Shown here piece by piece: positions 17,890 through 27,208 of a DNA stretch of 58,919 bases. The stretch's first letter is position 1. Each line of letters opens with the position of its first letter. Position numbers and translations under genes: made by a program. Source of the DNA: Verrucomicrobiales bacterium (GTDB lineage: Bacteria > Verrucomicrobiota > Verrucomicrobiia > Verrucomicrobiales > V1-33); NCBI GenBank assembly GCA_018003315.1, contig JAGNEJ010000021.1:1-58919 (forward strand). Direction: 5' to 3'. The notes beneath the pieces are model-generated. The model searched no databases. It saw only the letters and a program-made list of their open reading frames with translations, and was not told the DNA's origin.

Positions 17890-19191
17890 TCAAACCGCCA
17901 GCGGTCCGCCTTCGCAGAGTTTTTTGTTTCCGAAGCTGGCGGTGTGATGTCCCATGGCGTGGGCGATGGCCAGCCAGAGGCGGTTGTGGGCCACGTTGTC
18001 GAACTGCAGCGCCCGGCCCATCTTCCACCCCAGTCCACCGCCAAGGAGCAGGAAAGGAATGTTGTCGTGCGAATGGCTGTTGCCCTTGCCCAGTTCGTTC
18101 GTCCAGACGATGGTGGTGTGGTCCAGCAGGGTGCCGCTGCCGCCCGGTTCAGGGGTGGCGTCCAGCTTCTGGGCAAGCCGGGCCAGTTCCCCGGCGAACC
18201 ACTGGTTGATCTGAACGAGCTTTTCCTGCGAGTCCTTGTTGAGGTCGGGATCGTGGGAAAGCGCATGGTGATTTTCCTTGATGCCCAGCCACTGCATGCG
18301 CGCCTGGCCGACGGAGGCGGTGTATTGCAGCGAGGCGACGCGGGTGAGGTCGTTGGCCAGCGCACTGGCGAGGAGGTCGATCTGCATGGCGGAGGCTTTG
18401 GGCATGTCGTCGTTGCCGTCGCCGACTCCGGCCTCCTGCACGGGCGGCGGCTGGCGCAGCTTTTCCTCGTGCCGGTTCTGCAGGTCCCGCTCCATTTCCC
18501 GGACAAATGTCAGGTTTTTGTCGAGCAGGACCTTTTCCTCCGCGCTGGCAGAGGCCGCCACCCGGTTCAGATCAGCGGCGATTTCATCCAGCACGCTGGC
18601 GACGTTTTCGCGGTCCTTGAGGGAGCCGTAGAGCTGTTCGAACATTTGATAGGGATCGCTGACCGGCGCGAGCGGCTGGTTCGGGCCGCCGTAAACCCAG
18701 CGGGTCCAGGGGTCGGCGCGGTTGGGCACGGCGACGCCGAATTCCACCGATCCGAACCGGGTGGCGGTCTCCGGTTTCGACTGGAGGAAATTGCGCAGCT
18801 CCTGGTCGATCGAACGTCCGCTGGCCCAGCCGGCGGGGGTTTCCCCGCCGCCCTGGATGTTGCCGGGGAACAATTCAATGGCGGTGAGCAGGCAGCTCAT
18901 GCCGCGCATGTGTCCGTCTCCGTCCCCGCGGACTTTGTTGGAGATGCCTTTGAGGGTGAGCATCCGGTTCCAGTACGGCTTGAGCGGTTCGAGAATGCGC
19001 TTGCCGCCGAAATCCGTCCCTGGTGCGTCCGGCCAGAAGTCGGGCTGCACGGTGCCGTTGGGTGAAAACAGGAAAATGATGCGCTGGACCGGCGCACCAT
19101 TGTCCACAGCCCGCAGCCGGTGCAGCGGCGGCAGGAATGGCAGGGCAGCGGCGGAAAGCCCGAGGCGGTGGAGGAAGGTGCGGCGGTTCAT
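17890..19191 (-). CDS. DUF1552 secreted protein
   Basis: This is a 433-residue protein of DUF1552. The N-terminus MNRRTFLHRLGLSAAALPFLPP carries a twin-arginine (Tat) signal. Conserved phrases are RIIFLFSPNGTVQPDFW, LTLKGISN, GHMRGMSCLLT and DHTTIVWTNELGKGNSHSHDNIPFLLLGG. The fold is alkaline-phosphatase/DUF1501-like. In PVC bacteria these genes pair with cytochrome c/DUF1592 genes, as here, where the start overlaps the upstream stop by ATGA. The molecular function is not established. Confidence 0.92.
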   Translation of the reverse strand: MNRRTFLHRLGLSAAALPFLPPLHRLRAVDNGAPVQRIIFLFSPNGTVQPDFWPDAPGTDFGGKRILEPLKPYWNRMLTLKGISNKVRGDGDGHMRGMSCLLTAIELFPGNIQGGGETPAGWASGRSIDQELRNFLQSKPETATRFGSVEFGVAVPNRADPWTRWVYGGPNQPLAPVSDPYQMFEQLYGSLKDRENVASVLDEIAADLNRVAASASAEEKVLLDKNLTFVREMERDLQNRHEEKLRQPPPVQEAGVGDGNDDMPKASAMQIDLLASALANDLTRVASLQYTASVGQARMQWLGIKENHHALSHDPDLNKDSQEKLVQINQWFAGELARLAQKLDATPEPGGSGTLLDHTTIVWTNELGKGNSHSHDNIPFLLLGGGLGWKMGRALQFDNVAHNRLWLAIAHAMGHHTASFGNKKLCEGGPLAV

Positions 19192-21569
19192 GGCGGTTGC
19201 GTGGCGGGAGGCGGACTGGTGGTGGCTGCCGAGGTGGCCGGTGCGGGGACTTTCCCCAGCACCGCGGCCACTGTGATGTCCACGATGAGCTTTTGAAGAT
19301 TGCAGTTGCTGGCGGAGAAGGATTCCTCCAGCCGCTCGAGCGTCTCCGGACCGCAGACGGAGGGCGGCTGCTTCACGAGATGCTGGAAAAGCTGGCGGAC
19401 GAACCCGCGGCGCGCCGTGCGGTTTTCCGCGGCGTGCAGCGCCAAATCCCGCGGCCCTCTGAGTTTCACGGTTTCGCCATCCACCGTGAGGTAGTCGGAC
19501 ACCGGGTCCACCGCCTTGTGATTGTCGGTGGTGCGCCAGCGTCCGGTGGCGTCGAAGTTTTCCAGACTGAAGCCGAGTGGGTTGATCATGACATGACACC
19601 CCATGCAGGCGGTTTTGCCCGTGAGCTGGGTGACCTTCTCCCGCATGGTCAGCGACGGGTCGAACCGGTCGTCCATGAATTCAATGGCCATGGGCGGCGG
19701 CTTGAGGAAGCGGCCCATGATGCTGCGCGTCAGGAACACGCCCCGATGAATGGGCGAAGTGGATTTATGATAGGAAAGCGAGGTCAGGACCAGCGGGTGC
19801 GTCAGGACTCCGGCGCGCTGCGCGGGATCAAAGGAGACCTTCACAAACCCATCCGTCTCCGGCACCGCCACGCCGTAGTATTTGGCGAGCCGTGGATTGA
19901 GAAACAGATAGTCCGCCAGAAGCAACTGGCGGTAGTCCGCTGTTTCGCTCCAGACCACATGGTCAATGAACAATTCCAGCGAGCGGCGCATGTCGCAGAC
20001 CAGCTGGGCATCGAACCCTGGAAAGGCGGTTTTGTCCTTGTCGAGGTGGTCCGTCTCGTTCATCCCCAGCCAGTCGGCGAAGAAGCCGGCGATTTTGGTC
20101 CGGGTGCGCGGATCCTTGAGCATCCGCTCCGCCTGCCGACGCACCTGGTCCGGCGAGAGGGTTTCCCCGCGCCCAGCCGCATTCAGAAGGTCTGCGTCCG
20201 GAATGGAATCCCAGAGCGTCAGGGCGAGCCGGGCGCTGATTTTGAATGGATCGTCCTGCGCACCGAGTTCCGGATACAAAAACCGCGGTGACTTGAAGAT
20301 GGCAACCAGTGAGCGCTTGACGGCCAGTTCGACAGGAACTCCGTCGGCGAATGGCTTGTCGACGTAGAGAACGCGCAGGTCCCCAGTGAGCGGGCGGCGG
20401 AAGGCGCGTTCCGCCACGGCAGCCAGCATGACCTTGCATTTTTCCGCACGGTCGGGCGCCTTGTCATCCGCACCGGAAAGTCGGCGCAGCCGGGCCAGCA
20501 CCTGCGCACCGAGTTCCAGGGCGGCCTTGGTCGTGGCTTCATGCCAGTCTTTGGAAACGGAGACGCCCCGTTCAAAGCCGGAACTGGCATCATCCGCCGG
20601 AAAATTCACCGTCACGGTTGTCACCGGACGGCTGGATTCCGGGGAAAGCCAGGGGGCGGCCAGCACCTCCCATTCACCGCCTGGAGGCTTCCATTCCAGC
20701 CGGACGGACCCTAGCTTGTCCTTGTATTTGAAATAGTCGAACCGGATGGGATAGCTGCGGCCGCCCAGCAGAAAGACACGGGCGGTGACTTCCCGGACAT
20801 CCGTTCCGGAACTGACCCAGGCATCAATGGTGGGCGGCGTTCCTTTTTCGCCGCTGTCGTCGCGGTGGTTGCCGGCTCCGCGCTGCAGATCGGTGTTCAG
20901 ATAGAGCCGCGCCCCGTTTGGAGTGCGCACCCGGAAGTCATGCCAGCCGGTGTTCTGCGGAAGCAGGGAACCATCCCAGGAAATCGAAAACTGATCCGCG
21001 GCAATGCCCTCCGCCGGACCGGCCTCGCCGAAATCAAAAACCAGCGACCGGTCCACGCGCTGCAGCCCCTTGCGCGCCTTTTTATTCATGCCGTCCGACT
21101 GGAAATAATCGCCATGCAGCCCGGTCGCAGCCCCGCGGGGCTGGGGCGGCTGCAGGCTGGCGATGACATCGGCGGCGGATTCCTGAAACTGCCGGTTGGT
21201 TAGTCGCGCTGCAGCCCGCTTTTCCGGAAACATCCGAGCCCGCGCGGTGGTCGAGTAAAATTCGTTGTAAATCCACTCCGCCACCTGGGCGGATCCTTTG
21301 GCATCCAGCGTTTCCTCCTCATCCTCCGGCATTGACCGGTCGATGTACTTCGCCAGTGCGGCGAGAGATTTTTCCCCGTAAATGGGTTCATCATGCTTTC
21401 CGGCCACGCCCTGGCCGCGGTCTCCGTGGCACTTGGCGCACATGTCCTGGTAAATCGTTGCGCCGGGGTGCTGCGCGGAAACGTCGGCGGCCACGGACAC
21501 CGCGGCAACCGCCAAAAAGGCGCCGGGCACGGAAGCAGCCGGGAAGAAGGTGGAAAATGGCAATCGCAT
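19188..21569 (-). CDS. Cytochrome c/DUF1592-family multi-domain secreted protein (DUF1587-PA14-DUF1595-DUF1592-DUF1588-DUF1585)
   Basis: This is a 793-residue exported protein. After a signal peptide it has a c-type heme motif C44-AKC-H48 with YQDMCAKCHGDRGQG. A DUF1587-like segment (RLTNRQFQESAADV) follows, then a PA14-like insert (residues about 150-270, LHGDYFQSDG, WHDFRVRTPNGARLYL). Next come DUF1595, DUF1592 (LALTLWDSIPDADLLNAAGRG), DUF1588 with a second CxxCH (CMGCHVMINPLGFSLENFD) and DUF1585 (TVDGETVKLRGPRDLA). It is coupled to DUF1552. The pair is widespread in Planctomycetes and Verrucomicrobia and tied by inference to periplasmic redox or polymer breakdown. Confidence 0.92.
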   Translation of the reverse strand: MRLPFSTFFPAASVPGAFLAVAAVSVAADVSAQHPGATIYQDMCAKCHGDRGQGVAGKHDEPIYGEKSLAALAKYIDRSMPEDEEETLDAKGSAQVAEWIYNEFYSTTARARMFPEKRAAARLTNRQFQESAADVIASLQPPQPRGAATGLHGDYFQSDGMNKKARKGLQRVDRSLVFDFGEAGPAEGIAADQFSISWDGSLLPQNTGWHDFRVRTPNGARLYLNTDLQRGAGNHRDDSGEKGTPPTIDAWVSSGTDVREVTARVFLLGGRSYPIRFDYFKYKDKLGSVRLEWKPPGGEWEVLAAPWLSPESSRPVTTVTVNFPADDASSGFERGVSVSKDWHEATTKAALELGAQVLARLRRLSGADDKAPDRAEKCKVMLAAVAERAFRRPLTGDLRVLYVDKPFADGVPVELAVKRSLVAIFKSPRFLYPELGAQDDPFKISARLALTLWDSIPDADLLNAAGRGETLSPDQVRRQAERMLKDPRTRTKIAGFFADWLGMNETDHLDKDKTAFPGFDAQLVCDMRRSLELFIDHVVWSETADYRQLLLADYLFLNPRLAKYYGVAVPETDGFVKVSFDPAQRAGVLTHPLVLTSLSYHKSTSPIHRGVFLTRSIMGRFLKPPPMAIEFMDDRFDPSLTMREKVTQLTGKTACMGCHVMINPLGFSLENFDATGRWRTTDNHKAVDPVSDYLTVDGETVKLRGPRDLALHAAENRTARRGFVRQLFQHLVKQPPSVCGPETLERLEESFSASNCNLQKLIVDITVAAVLGKVPAPATSAATTSPPPATQPP

Positions 21570-21792
21570 GGACCCCGCTGCCTATGCACAGGAATCCCCG
21601 CCCTTCACGTCCGCATCCACGCCCTACGGAAATGCGGTGTGGGAGGGGTGATTTGGCGGCGTGGCAAACCAGCAACGCAACCGGCGCTGCCGCTGGCGGC
21701 GGAAATCCGCCATTTCGGACGCCGGCCCCTCTGTTTGGAAAACGCGGGACTGGCACACCGGACCGTTTCAGCCACAATGGGTGCCTGCCTGC

Positions 21793-22764
21793 ATGAATGC
21801 CACCGCGCCCACCTCCGCCGCCTGCGATCCTCCACCGGACTCCGGATTTCCGTGCCTCGAAGCCTGCGGCAATCCGAGGGCGGGAAGGCACTCCCGCGGC
21901 TGCAGCCGGAGGAAATTTGCGGCGCTGCTGCTGGGTGCGTCCGCCATGACCGGCCAGGCCCAGACGGCCAAAACGGACGCTGCCGGGAAGGCCCTCCGAT
22001 TTCGCATTGGTGCGGGCTTTGGCAACGCCAGTGCCGCGGATATTTCCGCCGTGCTCCAATCGGCGGGGGAGGCGCTCTGGCGGCACTGCCCGAAGACACG
22101 CTGGGAAGTCCCTGGCTTTTACGTTTTCCACACTCAGGATGCTCCCGTCACCCTTTACGAGCACCATGCCGACGGGAGCATCGCCATCGGCCTCTCCGCC
22201 CAGGGCACCTATTGGTCGCAGTTCGCCTTCCAATTCGCCCATGAATTCTGCCATGCCCTGGCCGGACACTCCAACCACTGGCAGGATCAAAAGGACTGGA
22301 TTCGCAAGCCGAAGGCCAACCACTGGCTGGAGGAGAGTCTCTGCGAAGTGGCATCCCTCTTCGCCCTGCGCGCCATGGCTGAAACCTGGAAAGTGCGCCC
22401 GCCCTATCAAAACTGGCGGGACTACGCCGGAGCGCTGGCCGGGTATGCCCGGGACCGCCTGGAGACCACGGGGAAATCGCTGCCGGAAGGATTCCGCTTT
22501 TTGGAATGGATGCGCGAAAACGAGCCGGCGATGCGCCGGAACGCCACCATGCGGGAGAAAAACAACATCGTGGCGCGGGAGCTGCTGCCGCTGGTGGAGC
22601 GCACGCCCTCCGTCTGGGAGGCGGTCACCTTCCTGCAGCATGGAAAACGGGAGCCTGACATGTCCCTGGAGGCCAAACTGCGGGACTGGAATGCCTGCGT
22701 GCCGCGGGAACTGAGCGGAGCGGTGCGCGCCATCGGCGGTGCCTTTGGCCTGTGGCTGGGGTGA
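21793..22764 (+). CDS. Putative exported HExxH zinc metallopeptidase-like protein
   Basis: This is a protein of about 323 residues that I do not recognise as a named family. Residues 39-59 (RRKFAALLLGASAMTGQAQ) look like a Tat or Sec signal, which suggests a later start than 21793; no better ATG is visible. The core has HExxH at 150-154 (FAHEFCHALAGHS) and downstream NHWLEESLCEVASLFAL (E180/E181/E185), a plausible third ligand as in gluzincins. The rest is alpha-helical. It is divergent from the DUF1592 gene. Protease activity is inferred only from the motif. Confidence 0.65.
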   Translation: MNATAPTSAACDPPPDSGFPCLEACGNPRAGRHSRGCSRRKFAALLLGASAMTGQAQTAKTDAAGKALRFRIGAGFGNASAADISAVLQSAGEALWRHCPKTRWEVPGFYVFHTQDAPVTLYEHHADGSIAIGLSAQGTYWSQFAFQFAHEFCHALAGHSNHWQDQKDWIRKPKANHWLEESLCEVASLFALRAMAETWKVRPPYQNWRDYAGALAGYARDRLETTGKSLPEGFRFLEWMRENEPAMRRNATMREKNNIVARELLPLVERTPSVWEAVTFLQHGKREPDMSLEAKLRDWNACVPRELSGAVRAIGGAFGLWLG

Positions 22765-22832
22765 TTCCGCCCGTTGCCTTTTGCTCCCGCCTGCCGGACG
22801 GGTGTCGGTTCCGCAAAACCAGAAGATCCGTC

Positions 22833-23978
22833 ATGCCAGAAGAAATCCAAATTGTGCCGCTGCCCCGCCATGCCTCGGGAGTCCGCCGTTTCCTCAACGT
22901 GGGCGGCGGCATCTATCGGGACGATCCCCACTGGGTCGCTCCGCTGTGGATGGACATGAAAAAAGTATTCAGCGCCGGCAATCCCCTGTTCCAGCACGCG
23001 GAAATGCAGCTTTGGGTGGCGGTGCGCGGCGGCAAGGATGTCGGGCGCATCGCGGGGATTGTGGATGCCGAGCACAACCGGGTGCAGCGGGATTGCGCCG
23101 CCTTCTTTGGTTTTTTTGAATCACAGAACGATCCTGCCATTGCACGCAAACTGGTTGCCTGCGTTGAGAATTGGGCGCGGCACAAGGGCCTGCAGCGCAT
23201 TCTTGGCCCCATGAATCCGACCGCCAACGACGAATGCGGCGTGCTCATCGACGGGTTCAACGCGCCGCCAGTGCTCATGATGACATACAATCCGCCTTGG
23301 TACGGGCCGCTTTTGGAACATGCCGGCCTGCGCAAGGCCAAAGACCTCCTGGCCTATGTCCTGGACATCGGACGGGGACCCAGGGAGCGCTTGGAAAAAC
23401 TGGCCGCACGCGCCAAAAGCCGGCATCCGGATTTGATCCTGCGCCCGATCACCAAAAAAAATCTGGCCGCAGACCTGGGCAAAATCAAAACCATCTACAA
23501 CGCCGCCTGGGAGAAGAACTGGGGCTTTGTTCCCATGAGCGACGGGGAGATCGACTTCATGGCCGCGCGCCTCAAGCCGCTGCTGTCGATCGAACTTTCC
23601 TGGCTCCTGGAAATCGCCGGCGAACCGGCGGGGTTTCTCCTGATCCTTCCGGACTTCAATGTCGCCTTCAAACCCCTGCGGGGCCGCCTGCTGCATGGAG
23701 GCCTGTTCAAGGCGCTGCCTTATCTGCTGAACTGGAAACGGCCCGAAATGATCCGCGTCCTGACGCTGGGAGTCATCGAAAAATTCCGCGGTGCCGGACT
23801 GGAATCGGTCCTGCTGGCTGAAGGTTTGCGCGCCGCAGCCGATGCCGGTTTTACCAGGGCAGAGGCCTCCTGGGTGCTGGAGGACAACCTGATGATGAAC
23901 CGCATCATGGAAGTATTCGGCGGAACGGTTTACAAAACCTACCGCATCTATGACAAACCGCTGGAAACGACCGGGTGA
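22833..23978 (+). CDS. GNAT-like N-acetyltransferase family protein
   Basis: This is a 381-residue cytosolic protein starting MPEEIQIVPLPRHASG. It resembles the YghO-type hypothetical N-acetyltransferases: RFLNVGGGIYRDDPHWVAPLWMD, GRIAGIVDAEHN, FFGFFES, GPMNPTANDECGVLIDGF, and a C-terminal GNAT-like region (IRVLTLGVIEKFRGAGLESVLL). The substrate is unknown. It begins 68 bases after the metallopeptidase-like gene in the same direction. Confidence 0.8.
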   Translation: MPEEIQIVPLPRHASGVRRFLNVGGGIYRDDPHWVAPLWMDMKKVFSAGNPLFQHAEMQLWVAVRGGKDVGRIAGIVDAEHNRVQRDCAAFFGFFESQNDPAIARKLVACVENWARHKGLQRILGPMNPTANDECGVLIDGFNAPPVLMMTYNPPWYGPLLEHAGLRKAKDLLAYVLDIGRGPRERLEKLAARAKSRHPDLILRPITKKNLAADLGKIKTIYNAAWEKNWGFVPMSDGEIDFMAARLKPLLSIELSWLLEIAGEPAGFLLILPDFNVAFKPLRGRLLHGGLFKALPYLLNWKRPEMIRVLTLGVIEKFRGAGLESVLLAEGLRAAADAGFTRAEASWVLEDNLMMNRIMEVFGGTVYKTYRIYDKPLETTG

Positions 23979-24038
23979 AGCTGCCGCGGGGCCAGCGGGA
24001 TCCAGGTTTTCAAGGTGCGCCGTTTTTCCCCGCCCCGC

Positions 24039-25202
24039 TCACTCCGCCACGCCCCAGCCGCTCAGCGCTTTTTGCAGGGCGGCGGTGCGAATCCACTGGT
24101 CCTTGCTGCGATGGTCGGTCATCCGGTCGAATGCAATGAGCTGGTTTCTGCCCTCGCGCACCACCACGATTCCGCTGGGTGCGCTATTCTCAATGGCCTC
24201 CCACGCAACTTCGGCGAATTCCGCGGCCAGAATGGCATCCGCAGGCGCCGGCCTGCCGCCCCGCTGCAGGTGGCCCAGCACGCTGGGGCGCACCTCCACT
24301 TCCACATCCGCGTCGGGATCGGAGGGAACTCCAAAGTATTCCTGCAGTTTCTTGGCGAATTCATGGCCCGGATTTTCCGTTGCGGCTGGTTCAAACCGGA
24401 CCCCTTCCGCGATGAGCACGATGGTGTGGGTGCGTCCGCGCTTCATGGAATGTTCAATCTCACGGGCGATGCTGAGCACGCGCTCGTCCGTCATTTTTCC
24501 ATCCTCCGGAACGATGGCATACTCGGCTCCGGATGCGATGGCCGCGCGCTGCGTGAGTTCGCCGCTCTCGCGGCCCATGGTTTCCAAAACCATGATCCGC
24601 TGGTGGCTGCGGGCGGTGTCCTTGAAATGATTCACCGCCCAGACCACCGTTGCCACGGCACTCTGCACCCCCAGGGCCATTTCGGTGACCTGCAGGTCAT
24701 TGTCGATCGTCGAGGGAACGCCCACCACCTTCAGCCCGCCTTCCCTGCAAAGCGCCTCCGCCCCGGCCAGCGAGCCGTCGCCGCCGCACACGATCAAGTT
24801 GCGGACTCCCAACTGGTGCAGCATTGCCACGACCTGCTGGCGCAGCTCGGGCTTTTTCTTGAATTCGCGGCAGCGGGCGCTGCGCAGCTGAATGCCCCCT
24901 TGCACGACAATGCCGCTCACGCTCTGGTTGGTCATCAGGATCAAATCCTGCGTGGGATCGAGCAGGCCGAGAGTGCCGCGCTGTGCCAGGATTTTCTCCT
25001 TCATTTCAACGATGCTCACCTCGCCGGATGCCAGCCTCCTCGCCGCGCGGACCAGGCCCTTGTAGCCGTCCCGGACGCCCAGCACGTCGCGGTGGTAACG
25101 GTTGCTGCCGAGCCGGACCAGGGAACGAAGCAGGGCATTCATTCCGGGGGCATCGCCGCCGCTGAAAACGACCGCCGTGAGATTATCGGGGAGATTGGAC
25201 AT
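24039..25202 (-). CDS. pfkA: ATP-dependent 6-phosphofructokinase
   Basis: This is a 387-residue PfkA-family enzyme that phosphorylates fructose-6-phosphate in glycolysis. Family blocks are FSGGDAPGMNA, the nucleotide GGDGS motif, STIDND with catalytic Asp, MGRESGELT and RPSVLGHLQRGGRPA. It is about 65 residues longer than E. coli PfkA, mainly in the middle. The start at 25202 is preceded by GGGGGAAA. Nucleotide rather than pyrophosphate use is assumed from GGDGS but not certain. Confidence 0.92.
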   Translation of the reverse strand: MSNLPDNLTAVVFSGGDAPGMNALLRSLVRLGSNRYHRDVLGVRDGYKGLVRAARRLASGEVSIVEMKEKILAQRGTLGLLDPTQDLILMTNQSVSGIVVQGGIQLRSARCREFKKKPELRQQVVAMLHQLGVRNLIVCGGDGSLAGAEALCREGGLKVVGVPSTIDNDLQVTEMALGVQSAVATVVWAVNHFKDTARSHQRIMVLETMGRESGELTQRAAIASGAEYAIVPEDGKMTDERVLSIAREIEHSMKRGRTHTIVLIAEGVRFEPAATENPGHEFAKKLQEYFGVPSDPDADVEVEVRPSVLGHLQRGGRPAPADAILAAEFAEVAWEAIENSAPSGIVVVREGRNQLIAFDRMTDHRSKDQWIRTAALQKALSGWGVAE

Positions 25203-25273
25203 ACAACGATTTCCCCCGTAATGGGAAATCGGCGGCATTCAACGCGGAAATGGGAAAGTTTCTGCGCGGCGAA

Positions 25274-27130
25274 TCAAAACGACCAGAACAGCGGAATGCA
25301 GAGGGAGCCGACAATCCAGAGCAGGAAATCCAGCGGCAGGCCCGCACGGATGAAGTCGGTGAACCGGTAGCCGCCGGCCCCGTAAACCATCATGTGGGTC
25401 TGGTAGCCGGTGGGAATCGCAAAGCCAATGCTGGCCCCCATCATCACCGCCACCACAAACGGACGGGGGTCCACCTGCAGGCTGTGGCCAAGCTGGATCA
25501 CCAGCGGCGTGAGCAGCGCGGCCACGGCATTGTTGCTGAGCAGTTCGGTGAAGATGATGGAAAAAAGCAGCACGGCGGAGAGCACCAGCTTCAAATCCCA
25601 TCCACCGATGACTTTGAGCAGCCCGGTGACCAGCGTCTTGGCGGCACCCGTCCGCTCCATGGCGAGGCCCAGCGCCAGTGCGCCAAAGATCATGACCACG
25701 ATCCGCCACTCAATGGAATCATAGGCTTCCTCTGGGCGCAGACAGCCACCCAGCGTGACCAGCAGCGCCCCAGTCAGTGCCACCCACTGGAACGCGGGGG
25801 GACTCCAGGAATCCGGTAGCGACCCGCCCAGGATGATGATCAGCATGGCAAGCAGCGCGACCCAGGCCCGACCCGTGCGGTTCTCGGTCATTTTGGGGGC
25901 GGTCAGGTTGATGAAATCCCGCTCGTTGAACAGTTCCCGCACCCGCTCCGGCGTCCCCTCCAGCAGCAGGGTGTCGCCAAACTGCAGGCGCACGTTCTCA
26001 AAGTTGTCGCGCAGGTTTTCCCCCTGCCGGTGCACTGCCAGAATCAGCACGCCGTATTGCTGACGAAAGTTGGATTCGCGCAGGGTATGGCCGACGAAAC
26101 GGCTGTGCGGGCCGATCATTCCCTCCATGAGCGCGGCCTGTTCCGTGCGGGCATAGGTCAGGCCCAGTTCGCTTTTCGCCGCCATTTCCACGCCGTTGAT
26201 GGCGTCGATGCCCACCACTCCGGAAAGATGGGTCTTGAGAATGATCCGGTCGCCGGGCTCAAAGCAGATCTCATTCAGCGGACGGTCGATCCGGGTGCCG
26301 CTGCGGCGAACTTCGATGACGCGCATTTTTCGATTTTTTGCCAGCGGAGTTTCGGTGATGGTTTTTCCCGCCAGGGGCGAATCCGTGCTGATGATGGCTG
26401 CGGTCAAAAATTCCCGCCCATCCTCCTCGCTCAGCAGGGCGGCCAAGCTCACCCGGTCCGGCAGCAGTTTTCTCCCCAGCAGCACCAGATAACCCACGGT
26501 CACGGCGGAAAAGATCAACCCGATGGGGGTGATCTCAAAAAGGGTGAACGGAGGCAGTCCCCGGTGAATCACCTGGCCGTTGCGGGTGATGTCCTCGACC
26601 ACCTTGCCGTTGACGATCAGGTTGGTGGACGTGCCGATCATGGTGCAGAGGCCGCCGGCGATGGCGAAATACGACAGCGGCATGAGGAAGCGGGACGGCG
26701 GGGTCTGCCGGTTGCGGCACAGCCGCATGATGACCGGCAGGAACATGATGACCACCGTGGTGTTGTTCATGAACGCCGAGGTAACGATGACCAGAACGGC
26801 CATGAAGACGAGGGTGCGCCGGTGGCCGGCACCGACCATCCGATCGAAGTGCTCCCCCACCCAGGAAACGACTCCGGTGCGGTCCATGGCCATGCCGATG
26901 ATGAACATGAAAATGACCGTCAGCACCCCGTCGTTGGCAAAGATGCGCCCCAGGATGCGCAGTTGTTCGTCCTTTTCGGCAGCCCACAGCACCGGATGTC
27001 CGCCTACTGGCACCACCAGCAGCACCAGCAGCGCACCGGCGGCCACGATGTCCACCGGAATGCGCTCCCAGATGAAAAGCCCCACGGTCACCAGGACCAG
27101 GCAGCAGACAAACAATTGGTCAACGGGCAT
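25274..27130 (-). CDS. SLC13/DASS-family permease with two TrkA-C domains
   Basis: This is a 618-residue inner-membrane transporter. The first transmembrane half contains FMNNTTVVIMFLPV and GTSTNLIVNG. Two central RCK/TrkA-C domains (residues about 200-375, AGKTITETPLAKNRKMRVIEV and VGHTLRESNFRQQYGVLILAV) precede a second half with LLSNNAVAALLTPLVI and FAIPTGYQTHMMVYGAGGY. SNT/SNN motifs are the Na+ and carboxylate sites of the family. Sulfate or dicarboxylate uptake is likely. The ATG at 27130 was chosen; an upstream TTG at 27163 is possible. Confidence 0.92.
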   Translation of the reverse strand: MPVDQLFVCCLVLVTVGLFIWERIPVDIVAAGALLVLLVVPVGGHPVLWAAEKDEQLRILGRIFANDGVLTVIFMFIIGMAMDRTGVVSWVGEHFDRMVGAGHRRTLVFMAVLVIVTSAFMNNTTVVIMFLPVIMRLCRNRQTPPSRFLMPLSYFAIAGGLCTMIGTSTNLIVNGKVVEDITRNGQVIHRGLPPFTLFEITPIGLIFSAVTVGYLVLLGRKLLPDRVSLAALLSEEDGREFLTAAIISTDSPLAGKTITETPLAKNRKMRVIEVRRSGTRIDRPLNEICFEPGDRIILKTHLSGVVGIDAINGVEMAAKSELGLTYARTEQAALMEGMIGPHSRFVGHTLRESNFRQQYGVLILAVHRQGENLRDNFENVRLQFGDTLLLEGTPERVRELFNERDFINLTAPKMTENRTGRAWVALLAMLIIILGGSLPDSWSPPAFQWVALTGALLVTLGGCLRPEEAYDSIEWRIVVMIFGALALGLAMERTGAAKTLVTGLLKVIGGWDLKLVLSAVLLFSIIFTELLSNNAVAALLTPLVIQLGHSLQVDPRPFVVAVMMGASIGFAIPTGYQTHMMVYGAGGYRFTDFIRAGLPLDFLLWIVGSLCIPLFWSF

Positions 27131-27208
27131 GGAAGGAACAGGTGCGCTGCCCGTGCCGGTCAACGTGCGGAGGAAGCCCGTGGGACATGGCAGCAGGGGT
27201 TGGGGATT

